This document shows, piece after piece, positions 22,183 through 32,321 of a stretch of DNA of 33,004 nucleotides (the first letter of the stretch is position 1; every line of letters starts with the position of its first letter). Source of the stretch: an uncultured Myxococcaceae bacterium (GTDB taxonomy: Bacteria; Myxococcota_A; Polyangia; Polyangiales; Ga0077539); contig CAMFHP010000100.1 of the NCBI GenBank assembly GCA_945952225.1, positions 1-33,004 on the forward strand. Direction: 5' to 3'. The translations under genes were made by a program, and so were the position numbers. The notes under the pieces are model-generated. The model did not search any database, was not told the origin of the DNA, and saw only the letters and a list, made by a program, of their open reading frames with translations.

Positions 22183-24369
22183 ATGAACAAGACGCTCCGC
22201 ATCCTCGCCGTCACCGCCGCACTCTGCGGCCTCGCGCAACCGCCGCTCGCCCGGGCCTGTGGCGGCGAAGACTACGGCCCCGTGTCCGTGAACACGCACA
22301 ACCCCGATCTTCCGCTCGACCGCGTCACGCGAGGTGCCATCGGCATCGTGCCCGCGGGACGCGCGTGGCACCGCGTCGACCGCGTGGTCGCGTGGCGTGT
22401 GCTCACCGGTGTACCCCTCGACGGCACGGAGTACGAGGCGTGGATCCGCGTGCTGCGCGCGATGCACCACGGCGGACCCATCGACCCCGAGGTGGTCGGC
22501 GTCTCGCCCATCGAAGAAGGGGTCGATCCCGATCCGAACGTCTGGTACGCCGCGCGCGAAGCCGCCGTCGGCACGCGCGGACCGACGATCGCCAACGGGT
22601 GGAACGCGGGTGGCGCGTGGGTCTCCAACTGCCTCTCCGATGCGTTCGTCACGGCCGCGGGTGTCGCCACGGCGCGGCGCGCGGCGTACGGCGCGAACAG
22701 CGACATGCTCCGCCAGTGGGTCGACGGGCAGGACGCGGTCTTCTCGAACTGCGGCGAGCGACCCGGCACCACGCCCGCGCCGCTGGACTCCACGGCCCCC
22801 GAGGGCGCGCGCCGTGACCGCGCGTGGCAGATCGCGGCGGCGCACTTCTACGCGGGCCGCTACGCCGACGCCGAACGCGCCTTCACCGCCGTCGCTGCCG
22901 ACACAGCATCCCCGTGGTCTGCGCTCGCCCGCTACCTCACCGTGCGCACGCTCACGCGCGCCGCGCAGCGCGACCGTGACACCCCCGACGCCGCGACGCT
23001 CGACCGCGCGCAGCGGGCCCTCGACGCGCTCCTCGCAGACCCCGCCGCGACGCGTGTGCACGCGATGGCGCGCGCCTACCAGGGATGGCTCTCCTCGATG
23101 CGCGACCCCGCCGCGCTCGCCCACGCCGCGGGCATCGCGCTCGCGCGACACGACGACGCGTTCGAGCAGCACCTCCGCGACTATGACCGCGCGATCGACC
23201 GCCGCCCCGACGCCGCCTTCGCGCGCCAGCCCGACGATGCCGACCGCATGACCGCATGGATCGCCGTGCTCGAAGGACGCCCCGACGGACGCACCATCGC
23301 CCTCGACAACTGGCGCCGCACGCGACTGCCCGTGTGGCTCGCCGCCGTGCTCCTCTCCGACGGGGCGGCACGTGACCCCGCGCTCACGCCTGCCCTCGAC
23401 GCGGCGCGCGCGGTCCGTCGCGACGATCCCGCGTATGCGACGGTGCACTACCACCGCCTGCGCGTGCTCGCGGCCCGCGGAGAGCCCGTGTACGACGAGG
23501 CCGCCGCGCTCCTCGCCTCGCTCACCGACGACGACGGACCGAGCGCCCGCGGGCTCGTTCGCGCGCTCGCCGCGTCGCAGGCGCCCGACCTCGCGCGCTT
23601 CCTCACGCACGCGCACGGACCCACCGCGGGCATGGTCTCGGGCAGCGAGATGATCGTTCCGCCCGAGGGCGCAGAGGCGAACCACGAGGCGTTCACCGCA
23701 GTGGGCGCGCGCATCCTCGGGCAGCGTGTTCCGCTCGCGGTGCTCATGCGCGCCGCGGGTGCGTCGCAGCTCCCCGCGCCGTTGCGGGCGATGGTGCTCC
23801 GCGTGGCGATCGCGCGCGCGGCGTGGCTCGACGACGCGGCCGCGCTCACCGCCGCCTCGGCACAGTTCGACCTCCTGCCCGACCCCGAACGCCGCGCGAT
23901 GCGCGCACTCACGCAGGCCCCGACCGTCGACGCGCGGCACCTCGAACTGCTCCGCGCGCTGCTTCTCGGAACGAACGTCACCCTCGAACTCGCGACGCCC
24001 TATCTCGACGCCGACGAACCCGACGACGGCACCTGGGACCCGTCGACGAACGCGCCGCGCGAGGGGGCGCTCCAGTCTGCGCGCTTCCTCACGGCCGCGG
24101 AGCGCACGGCCCTCGCACGCGAGCGCACGCGGCTCACTTCGAACCTCGACCTCCGCACGTGGATCGCCAACGAGTGCGCGCGCCTCGCCCCGCAGTTCCG
24201 CACCGACCCCGCGATGCCCGCGCTCCTCGCCGCGGCCGTGCGCAACACGCGCAACAACGGCGAGGCCCCCGGAGCGCCCGTGCACGCGGCCTCGCGCGCG
24301 GCCTTCACGACGCTCCATCGGCTCTACCCGCGGAGCCCCGAAGCGCGCGCCACGCGCTACTGGTACTGA
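22183..24369 (+). CDS. Secreted protein of unknown function with TPR-like repeats, partner of DUF3142 protein
   Basis: A 728-aa exported protein that I do not recognise as a named family. The signal peptide MNKTLRILAVTAALCGLAQPPLARA is followed by CGGEDYGPVSVNTHNPDLPL. Residues about 30-190 are a globular N-terminal part; from about residue 205 helix pairs such as AAAHFYAGRYADAERAFTAV suggest a TPR-like solenoid running through much of the rest. There is no lipobox (the Cys follows ARA), so it is probably periplasmic or secreted. Five bases separate it from the DUF3142 gene, so the two are surely an operon and may act together in the envelope, perhaps on polysaccharide. I see no catalytic motif. 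ATG 22183 is chosen from the signal peptide. Confidence 0.8.
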   Translation: MNKTLRILAVTAALCGLAQPPLARACGGEDYGPVSVNTHNPDLPLDRVTRGAIGIVPAGRAWHRVDRVVAWRVLTGVPLDGTEYEAWIRVLRAMHHGGPIDPEVVGVSPIEEGVDPDPNVWYAAREAAVGTRGPTIANGWNAGGAWVSNCLSDAFVTAAGVATARRAAYGANSDMLRQWVDGQDAVFSNCGERPGTTPAPLDSTAPEGARRDRAWQIAAAHFYAGRYADAERAFTAVAADTASPWSALARYLTVRTLTRAAQRDRDTPDAATLDRAQRALDALLADPAATRVHAMARAYQGWLSSMRDPAALAHAAGIALARHDDAFEQHLRDYDRAIDRRPDAAFARQPDDADRMTAWIAVLEGRPDGRTIALDNWRRTRLPVWLAAVLLSDGAARDPALTPALDAARAVRRDDPAYATVHYHRLRVLAARGEPVYDEAAALLASLTDDDGPSARGLVRALAASQAPDLARFLTHAHGPTAGMVSGSEMIVPPEGAEANHEAFTAVGARILGQRVPLAVLMRAAGASQLPAPLRAMVLRVAIARAAWLDDAAALTAASAQFDLLPDPERRAMRALTQAPTVDARHLELLRALLLGTNVTLELATPYLDADEPDDGTWDPSTNAPREGALQSARFLTAAERTALARERTRLTSNLDLRTWIANECARLAPQFRTDPAMPALLAAAVRNTRNNGEAPGAPVHAASRAAFTTLHRLYPRSPEARATRYWY

Positions 24370-24374
24370 CCGCG

Positions 24375-25100
24375 ATGCGCGCCGCCGCCCTCGCACTCTC
24401 GCTCGCGCTCGTTCCCGCGACGACGCGCGCCGATCCGCCGCCTTCGGTGATGCTCTGGGCGTGGGAGCGCCCCGAAGACCTGCGTTTTCTCCCTGCCAAC
24501 GTGGGCGTTGGTTACCTCGCCGCGACCGTCGACCTCACGCCTTCGGGCGCGCGTGTGAGCCGTCGTCACCAGCCGCTTCGCACACGCGACGACGCATGGC
24601 GCGTGGCCGTGGTGCACGTGCAGGCGTTCCCGCGCACGGCGCCCATGACCGACGCGGCCCGCGCGGTGCTCCGCGACGCGGTGGTGCGCGCATCGCACGA
24701 GGCGGGCGTGCGGGGCGTGCAGATCGACTGGGACGCGCCGGTCTCGCAGCGTGAGGCGTATCGAACGCTCTGGCGCGAGGTGAACACCGAACTCGCGCCG
24801 GGCACGTGGCGCTCGATGACCGCGCTCGCGTCGTGGTGTGTGGGCGACCGCTGGCTCGACGACAGCGCACCCGCGGTCGACGAGGTCGTGCCCATGGTCT
24901 TCACGATGGGACGCGACGGTCCGGAGATCCTCCGCCGACTGCGCACGCTCGGCGCGATGCCCGCTGCGCGCTGCCGTGCGAGCGTGGGATGGGCGCAGGG
25001 CGAGCCCACCGTTTCCCTGCGCGGCGTCGCGCGTGTGTGGGTCTACAACCCGCGTCGATGGGACGAGTCCGCTGCGCGCGCCTGGTACGCGACGCGCTGA
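24375..25100 (+). CDS. DUF3142 domain protein, exported
   Basis: A 241-aa protein with a signal peptide (cleavage near TTRA-DPPP) followed by a DUF3142-like domain: VMLWAWERPEDLRFLP at the start, GVRGVQIDWDAPVSQREAY in the middle, MTALASWCVGDRWLDD and DEVVPMVFTMGRDG later, WVYNPRRWDESAARAWY at the end. The strand-ending Asp/Glu residues and the QIDWDA motif look like a TIM-barrel glycoside hydrolase-type active site, so a carbohydrate role is likely but unproven. It is translationally close to the 728-aa secreted protein upstream (five bases). Confidence 0.78.
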   Translation: MRAAALALSLALVPATTRADPPPSVMLWAWERPEDLRFLPANVGVGYLAATVDLTPSGARVSRRHQPLRTRDDAWRVAVVHVQAFPRTAPMTDAARAVLRDAVVRASHEAGVRGVQIDWDAPVSQREAYRTLWREVNTELAPGTWRSMTALASWCVGDRWLDDSAPAVDEVVPMVFTMGRDGPEILRRLRTLGAMPAARCRASVGWAQGEPTVSLRGVARVWVYNPRRWDESAARAWYATR

Positions 25101-25146
25101 CCTCGTCGCGTCGCACCGGCGCCTCTCCTCCCGCGACACGATCCCT

Positions 25147-26430
25147 TCACGCGCGCCCACCGAGCGCGCACCACAGCGCGTCGCCCTCCGCGTCGTGCGG
25201 GCGAAACCACGTGCCCGTGTTCGCCGCGTCGCGTGTCTCCAGCACCCGTCCGCGCGGCCCCACCCAGAGCGTGCCCGTCGAGTCGCTCGCCTCGGGCACA
25301 TCTCGCAGTCCGAGCGCTTCGACGAGCGGCCCCGCAAGCGCGCGCGTGTCACTCCGTTCGAGGCCCTCGTACGGATGTCCCCACATCGCGAGCCGCGCGA
25401 CGAAGGTGTCGAGGTCGTCGGCCGCGCGCCACTCCTCGTCGGGAATGAAGTCCGAGCTGCACCACAGCGAGCCGTCTTCGGCGATGGCCACATCCATCGC
25501 GAGCGCGCCGTGGACGCGCGGCGCGAGGAACACCGTGGGTCCGGCGGGCGAGGGCGCGAGGTGGGTCCCCTGTTCGACCCGCTCGGAGACGCTCAGTGCG
25601 ACCACGCCGTCGACGCGCTCCAATCCGCCATAGCGCGCCTCAGCCTCCGCCGCGCGTCGGGCCAGCGCGGCCGAGCCGCCCTTGAGACGCACCGCACGCT
25701 CGACGCGCGCGGGACCCTCCTCGTCCACACGTCGCACGCACCACGAGGCCAGCGCATCGCGCACGCGCGCGGCGCAGTCCATCGCGCGCACGGCGGCGTC
25801 CTCGGCGACGCAGCGATGCCCGACGAGGCGCTGCACCAGACGGCCTCCGTCAGCGCGCGCATGGTCGACGAGCACACCGCCCCCACTCGTTGCGAAGCGA
25901 ACCTCCTCGTGAAGCCGAAACGCATCGCGCGCTGCGTGCCACGGGCCGGGAGACGACGTGTCGGCAACAGGGCGCGCGCGCACCCTCGGAACGATCACCC
26001 GCGCCTGTTCCTGGTGGATCGCATCGACCCAACGCGGCACGTCGGACGGCGACCGCACGAACACGTGGAGCCCCTCGTTGCGCACGAGCGCGAGGTCATC
26101 GCCGACGACGTACCAGACGAAGCCGTGGCGCGCGTACGGCACACACGGCAACCGCGCGTCGCGTGCGAACCGCTCGACCAGACGCGCGCCCATCTCCTCG
26201 CGCGAGACGATGCGACGGCTCCCGGCGAAGCGTCCGCCGTGAAGGAGCACGTAGAGCTCGAAGGGGTCACCCACGAGCGGGTCGATCGCGTCGGCGACCT
26301 CACGGAGCGCGTCGACCGGAAGCTCGCAGTGCGTGCGCTCGTAGGTCGACACGAGCATCCGCGTGGGCGTCGTGACGAGCGTTCCGAGAATGGCGTGGCG
26401 AAAGTGCGCGTGGGCGTCGACAGCGACCAT
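25147..26430 (-). CDS. Protein of unknown function, 427 aa
   Basis: I do not recognise this protein. It starts MVAVDAHAHFRHAILGTLVT (ATG 26430); an in-frame TTG at 26466 would add 12 residues. It is soluble, acidic-basic mixed, without signal peptide or membrane segment. Notable stretches are GFVWYVVGDDLALVRNEGLHVFVRSP, VLVDHARADGGRLVQRLVGHRC and DGSLWCSSDFIPDEEWRAADDLD. The C-terminal part, ending LWVGPRGRVLETRDAANTGTWFRP, looks beta-rich. It lies downstream of the MopE-type lipoprotein gene on the same strand (70 bases), so it may share that transcript. A longer plus-strand open frame over the same region is an antisense shadow. The call as a real gene rests on natural-looking amino acid composition. 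Confidence 0.65.
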   Translation of the reverse strand: MVAVDAHAHFRHAILGTLVTTPTRMLVSTYERTHCELPVDALREVADAIDPLVGDPFELYVLLHGGRFAGSRRIVSREEMGARLVERFARDARLPCVPYARHGFVWYVVGDDLALVRNEGLHVFVRSPSDVPRWVDAIHQEQARVIVPRVRARPVADTSSPGPWHAARDAFRLHEEVRFATSGGGVLVDHARADGGRLVQRLVGHRCVAEDAAVRAMDCAARVRDALASWCVRRVDEEGPARVERAVRLKGGSAALARRAAEAEARYGGLERVDGVVALSVSERVEQGTHLAPSPAGPTVFLAPRVHGALAMDVAIAEDGSLWCSSDFIPDEEWRAADDLDTFVARLAMWGHPYEGLERSDTRALAGPLVEALGLRDVPEASDSTGTLWVGPRGRVLETRDAANTGTWFRPHDAEGDALWCALGGRA

Positions 26431-26500
26431 CGCGCGAGGATCGAGCGCGCGCCGCGGAGCGGTCAACGGCGCGCATTCATCGGGAGGCGGGAGCGTTCGC

Positions 26501-28588
26501 TCAGTCGCGCGGACGGATGCGGTCGCCGGGCGGATCGGGGCAGGGGAGGCAGAGCTGCAGGCCCGCCCAGCGGATGCCCGCCATGCCGCCGGCGCAGCGC
26601 TCGCCGCACTGCCACGCTTCGAGCGTGGGGTTGTACACGTGGAAGCACGAACCTGCGCACGACGTCGCCTGCGGACGCTGCGCGCACACGGCCCGCGTGC
26701 CGAACACGCCGCCGTAGCGCACGATGATTTCGCACCCGCGGTCGCACACCCAGCCCGAGGCCGGATAGTAGTTGGGATAACGGTCCACGGAGCACGCGGG
26801 CGGCGGCTCGGCGCACTGGAACACGCCGTCGCGCACCTCGACGGAGACCTGTCCCTCGGGGCACCGCGCGACCGGCACGCAGGTGCGCTCCATGTTGCCG
26901 TTCATCGTGCCCGGCTGGATGCCGCACTGCGCCGCCGCCATCGGGTCGGTGCGCGTGAAGACCGCGGTCTGTCCCATCGGGCAGAGGCAGCCCTCGTCGA
27001 CCTCGCCGTCGCAGTCGTCGTCGATCATGTTGCAGCGCTCGTTCTCCGCGGCGCGCGAACCCACGCACGCCCCGAAGCGACCGTCGGCGCCGCAGGTCAT
27101 GCGACCCGCCGCGCAGATGCCGCGGCCTTCGGTGCCGGGCAGGCCGTCGTAGCAGCTCCGCGACTCGCCGGGCACGCAGGTGCAGGTCTCGTCGATCACG
27201 CCGTCGCAGTTGTTGTCCGCGCCGTCGCACCGCTCCGCCGAGGGAACCACCTCGCCGCTGCACGGCCCCCACGTCGACCCGCCGTCACCGCGCGGAATGC
27301 ACCGCTGCGTCCCTCCGCGACACACGCCGCGTCCGGCGCTTCCGTCGGGACCGCCGTAGCAGCGCCGCGTCTCGCCGAGCGTGCACGAGCAGCCCTCGTC
27401 GACGGTGCCGTCGCAGTCGTCGTCGACGCCGTTGCACGACTCGAAGTCGGGCACGACCATGTTCTCGCACGCGCCCCAGAAGAGCCGACCCACCGCGTCG
27501 CGCTCGCAGCGCTGCGAGCCCGCGCGACACACGCCGCGCACCTCGCTGCCCGCGGGGCCCGCGTAGCACGTGCGCATCGCGCCCTCCGTGGGGCACTCGC
27601 ACTCCTCGTCGACCTGACCGTCGCAGTTGTCGTCGACGCCGTTGCAGACCTCCGTCGTCGGCCGCCCGAAGCCCGCGCACGCTCCCCAGCGCGCGTCGGC
27701 GCCGCACTCCATCGAGCCCCAGCCGCAGCGCGTGCCGCCGGCCTCGTCGGGACGCCCGGGGTAGCAGTCCATGCGCGAGCCCGGGTTGCACGAGCAGTCC
27801 TCGTTGACGACGCCGTCGCCGTCGTCGTCGAGGGTGTTGTCGCAGATCTCGCCGTTCACCACGGTCTCCACGCGCGGAGGCATCGTGGGGTCGCCGGTCG
27901 TGCCGCCTCCTCCGTCGACGGTGCTCGCGTCGCCCGCGTCGCCCGCGTCGCCCGCGTCGCTGCCGGGCCGGTCGTTGCGCGCATCGGTGACCGCGCCATC
28001 GCCCGCGTCGAGCGTGCCGGCATCGAGCACGTCGGCGCACATCCCCTCGACGCAGCGGTTCGAAGCGCACTGCGAGTCCGTCGCGCACGAGGCGCCCGTC
28101 GGGCGATTCATCGTGCCCTGCGCCGCGCTGCACACGCCCATCACGCAGTACGCGCTCGCGCAGTCCGCGGACATCACACACGCCGCGCCGTTGCCCGCGC
28201 CGCGTCCGTCGGGCGTCGACTGACACACGCCGGCCGTGCACACGCCACTCGCGCAGTCACCCGTGTTCACGCATCGCGCGCCGTTGGGCGCGCCCGCGCC
28301 GTTGGGATGCGACTGGCAGAGCCCGCTCACACACTGGTCGCTCGCACACTCGCTGTCGCCCACGCAGGGGGCGCCGTTGGGGGCGCGGCGGTCGTTGGCC
28401 GTGTGGCGGCACACGCCGACGATGCAGAGCCCGCTCGCGCACTCCGACGCGGCGGAGCAGAACGAGCCGTTGGGGCGGTCGCCCGCGCCCGTGGGGGTGG
28501 CGTTGGGTGTCGCAGAACAGCCCAGTGCGAGGGCCGCCGCGAGGGCGAGCCATGCGTCGCGTCGGCTGAAAACCCGGCGTTCGATCAT
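26501..28588 (-). CDS. Cys-rich lipoprotein with five Dickkopf-like and five MopE metal-binding repeats
   Basis: A 695-aa surface lipoprotein. The signal sequence MIERRVFSRRDAWLALAAALALGC (lipobox Cys24) carries an RR pair but no full Tat motif. Residues 39-193 hold five units of exactly 31 residues, each with CX5CX4CX4C. A DAG-rich linker follows. Residues 249-536 hold five MopE-type units (CNGVDDDCDGTVDEGCSC and variants; first Cys at 249, 315, 385, 454, 519), each preceded by a CY-G...GVCR-G-QRC...WG-C block. MopE motifs were named for the copper-binding Methylococcus surface protein; Asp clusters here could bind Ca or Cu. The C-terminal 155 residues are another Cys-rich module. ATG 28588 has a good GGAAGGA ribosome-binding site. 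Confidence 0.87.
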   Translation of the reverse strand: MIERRVFSRRDAWLALAAALALGCSATPNATPTGAGDRPNGSFCSAASECASGLCIVGVCRHTANDRRAPNGAPCVGDSECASDQCVSGLCQSHPNGAGAPNGARCVNTGDCASGVCTAGVCQSTPDGRGAGNGAACVMSADCASAYCVMGVCSAAQGTMNRPTGASCATDSQCASNRCVEGMCADVLDAGTLDAGDGAVTDARNDRPGSDAGDAGDAGDASTVDGGGGTTGDPTMPPRVETVVNGEICDNTLDDDGDGVVNEDCSCNPGSRMDCYPGRPDEAGGTRCGWGSMECGADARWGACAGFGRPTTEVCNGVDDNCDGQVDEECECPTEGAMRTCYAGPAGSEVRGVCRAGSQRCERDAVGRLFWGACENMVVPDFESCNGVDDDCDGTVDEGCSCTLGETRRCYGGPDGSAGRGVCRGGTQRCIPRGDGGSTWGPCSGEVVPSAERCDGADNNCDGVIDETCTCVPGESRSCYDGLPGTEGRGICAAGRMTCGADGRFGACVGSRAAENERCNMIDDDCDGEVDEGCLCPMGQTAVFTRTDPMAAAQCGIQPGTMNGNMERTCVPVARCPEGQVSVEVRDGVFQCAEPPPACSVDRYPNYYPASGWVCDRGCEIIVRYGGVFGTRAVCAQRPQATSCAGSCFHVYNPTLEAWQCGERCAGGMAGIRWAGLQLCLPCPDPPGDRIRPRD
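26981..27844 (-). repeat. Five MopE-type repeats, 195-210 bp each
   Basis: Degenerate units in the lipoprotein gene, spaced 66, 70, 69 and 65 codons apart. The core C-N-G-x-D-D-x-C-D-G-x-V-D-E-x-C-x-C is best conserved in units two, three and five; unit one has DDDGDG in place of DDxCDG. Confidence 0.8.
27927..27960 (-). repeat. 9-bp microsatellite in lipoprotein linker
   Basis: Nearly four in-frame copies of GCGTCGCCC (plus-strand reading), encoding Asp-Ala-Gly repeats in the linker between the two repeat domains. The nine-base period keeps the frame whatever the copy number. Confidence 0.8.
28037..28474 (-). repeat. Five 93-bp tandem repeats (Dickkopf-like, 31 aa)
   Basis: Five consecutive 31-residue units beginning P-N-G-A and holding four Cys in CX5CX4CX4C spacing (the last unit is counted to its final Cys). 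All five have the same length, which points to recent tandem duplication. Confidence 0.85.
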
Positions 28589-28609
28589 GGGGTCCTTCCG
28601 TGGGGTGAC

Positions 28610-28624
28610 GGGGCGATGAGCCCC
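28610..28624 (-). promoter_or_regulatory. Hairpin in the lipoprotein-gene leader
   Basis: GGGGC-GATGA-GCCCC (plus strand) gives a five-pair stem about 20 bases upstream of ATG 28588, just before the ribosome-binding site on the minus strand. Possible translational control element. Confidence 0.3.
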
Positions 28625-28666
28625 GATGGGGTGGCAGAACGCGACTCTGGAGATGCTCGTGTCCGA

Positions 28667-28838
28667 TCGCAATTGCGAATCGTGAGGAATGTGCTTGCAG
28701 CGGTGGTCACCGCGGTGACCGCGCGAAGCGATTGCCGAGGCGCGCAGAGGGTCGCGGTGTGCACGTTCGCGGCAGCGGAGGGGCTGCTGTGGGGCGCACG
28801 TCGCGCGAGCCTGTACACGCGCACCGGCCGCGGTGTAC
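28667..28838. promoter_or_regulatory. Palindrome-rich divergent regulatory region (lipoprotein / histidine kinase)
   Basis: The 286-base gap 28589-28874 has no gene but three symmetric sites: TCGCAATTGCGA (28667-28678), a 16-bp perfect palindrome GGTCACCGCGGTGACC (28705-28720), and GTACAC-N14-GTGTAC (28813-28818, 28833-28838). It is locally less GC-rich than the genes. These are good candidates for dimeric regulator sites controlling both divergent genes. Confidence 0.5.
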
Positions 28839-28874
28839 GGAGGCAGGAACGCGTTCACGACGGGCGCCTACGCG

Positions 28875-31058
<2,184 letters not shown>

Positions 31059-31066
31059 CCCGTCGC

Positions 31067-31834
31067 TCACCCGCGGTACGCGTTCTTGCGCGCGCGCACC
31101 TCGGCGAGCACCGCGACCTCGTCGCCTCCTCCGAGACCCACCGCGCGCTGCACCGCCTCGACGCCGCAGCGGAGGTACGGGTTCGTCGCGCGCTCCACGT
31201 CGATGGATCCGGGCACCGTCGCGCGCCCTTCGGCGCCCGCGCGTTCGGCGTCGGCGAGGGCCTCGCGCAGCGCGGGGTTGTCGCCGTCGAGCGTGCGCGC
31301 GAAGCGGAGGTTCGCCGCGGTGTACTCATGGCCGCAGTAGACGCGCGTGTCGCCGGGCAGCGCGCCGAGCACCGCGTTGAGCGAGCGGTGCATCATCGCG
31401 GGCGTTCCCTCGAAGAGTCGCCCGCAGCCGCCGAGGAACATCGTGTCGCCCGTGAACACCGCCCCCGCGCCGAACCACGCGACGGCGCCGAGCGTGTGCC
31501 CCGGCACGTGCAACGCGCGGAACGTGAGCGCGCCCACCGTCACCGTGTCTCCCTCCGCGACCGTGCGCGTGACGCCCTCGATGTGCTGCGCGTCGACCTC
31601 GTGGGCCACGACCTCGATCGCACCGAGGGCCGCGACGAGACCCGCCACGCCGCCCGTGTGATCGGGGTGATGGTGCGTGAGCAGCACGGTCGCGACACGC
31701 ACACCGAGCCGCGCGATCGCGTCGAGCACCGGCGTCGCCTCCGACGGATCGACGACCGCTGCGAGGCCCGTCTCCGGGCACACGGCCACGTACGCATAGT
31801 TGTCACGCAGGCACGGAACGATCTCGACGCGCAT
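31067..31834 (-). CDS. gloB: Hydroxyacylglutathione hydrolase (glyoxalase II)
   Basis: A 255-aa metallo-beta-lactamase-fold thioesterase that hydrolyses S-lactoylglutathione to lactate, the second step of methylglyoxal detoxification. It carries the metal motif THHHPDH (53-59), VPGHTLGAVAW, the FTGDTMFLGGCGRLFEGT stretch and YCGHEYTAANLRFA, all typical of GloB (the TxxxLFxxGCGR and GHEYT segments distinguish it from other beta-lactamase-fold enzymes). Length fits the family. The minus-strand sequence before ATG 31834 has TAGCGG six bases upstream. It converges on the histidine kinase gene with eight bases between stops. No gloA is in the window. Confidence 0.94.
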   Translation of the reverse strand: MRVEIVPCLRDNYAYVAVCPETGLAAVVDPSEATPVLDAIARLGVRVATVLLTHHHPDHTGGVAGLVAALGAIEVVAHEVDAQHIEGVTRTVAEGDTVTVGALTFRALHVPGHTLGAVAWFGAGAVFTGDTMFLGGCGRLFEGTPAMMHRSLNAVLGALPGDTRVYCGHEYTAANLRFARTLDGDNPALREALADAERAGAEGRATVPGSIDVERATNPYLRCGVEAVQRAVGLGGGDEVAVLAEVRARKNAYRG

Positions 31835-31914
31835 GCCCTACCGCTACCGCGCGCGGCCCGCTGCCGTCACGCGCTCGTCGCGACGCAACCGTGGCGCATC
31901 GGCCCCGACGGATC

Positions 31915-31920
31915 TAGAAC
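31915..31920 (+). promoter_or_regulatory. Candidate -10 (TAGAAC) before the DUF1232 gene
   Basis: Located in the 94-base gap between divergent gloB and the DUF1232 gene, ending eight bases before ATG 31929, in line with the short-leader pattern. Confidence 0.35.
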
Positions 31921-31928
31921 GCGCGCCC

Positions 31929-32297
31929 ATGAGCGACACGACCACCGCCGCCCCGACGCCCGCCGCGACCGCCCCGACGCCCGCCGCGAAGCCGCATCGG
32001 GCCACGCTCGCGACGATGCTGGCCTCGCCGAAGGGGCTCTGGCGCTTTCTCCGCGACCCCGCGGCGCCGCGCTCGTCGAAGGTGCTCGCCGTGCTCACCC
32101 TCGCGTACGTGGTGTCGCCCATCGACGCGATCCCCGACTGGCTCGTGCCGATGCTCGGATGGCTCGACGACGTCGGGGTCACCGCCGCGGCGCTCGCGTA
32201 CGTGGCCTCGCAGGCCGCGCGCTACGCGAACGAGAACGCGAACATCGCCGTGCGACCCGCGAGCACCGACCCCGCCGCGAAGGCTTCAAACCCCTGA
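31929..32297 (+). CDS. DUF1232 (YkvA-like) membrane protein
   Basis: A 122-aa protein with an N-terminal Ala/Pro/Thr-rich tail (two TAAPTP-like units, residues 5-20) and a DUF1232 core: SSKVLAVLTLAYVVSPIDAIPDWLVPMLGWLDDVGV, where SPIDxIPD-x4-GxxDD is the family signature. One or two membrane segments are expected. The function of YkvA-like proteins is unknown. I chose ATG 31929; longer in-frame starts run back into the gloB promoter region. Monocistronic as far as can be seen. Confidence 0.88.
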   Translation: MSDTTTAAPTPAATAPTPAAKPHRATLATMLASPKGLWRFLRDPAAPRSSKVLAVLTLAYVVSPIDAIPDWLVPMLGWLDDVGVTAAALAYVASQAARYANENANIAVRPASTDPAAKASNP

Positions 32298-32305
32298 CGC
32301 CGCGG

Positions 32306-32314
32306 TGATACCGT
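32306..32314 (+). promoter_or_regulatory. Extended -10 (TGATACCGT) before the last gene
   Basis: TGnTAnnnT, identical to the element before the esterase gene at 4937-4945; the hexamer 32309-32314 ends seven bases before ATG 32322. Confidence 0.45.
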
Positions 32315-32321
32315 CGCCGCG

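Noticed and set aside
22126-24396. N-terminal extension of the NIF3-like frame to 1013 aa
   Set aside because: The extension is antisense to the secreted protein gene; ATG 22125 begins at the conserved MKLREI N-terminus and has a -10 seven bases upstream.
24838-26727. 629-aa plus-strand frame across the DUF3142 end and the 427-aa gene
   Set aside because: It overlaps two better-supported genes and is Arg/His/Thr-rich without motifs.
28833-28874. GTG 28833 as start of the histidine kinase
   Set aside because: It falls within GTACAC-N14-GTGTAC and the GGAGG lies downstream of it; ATG 28875 starts the first convincing helix.
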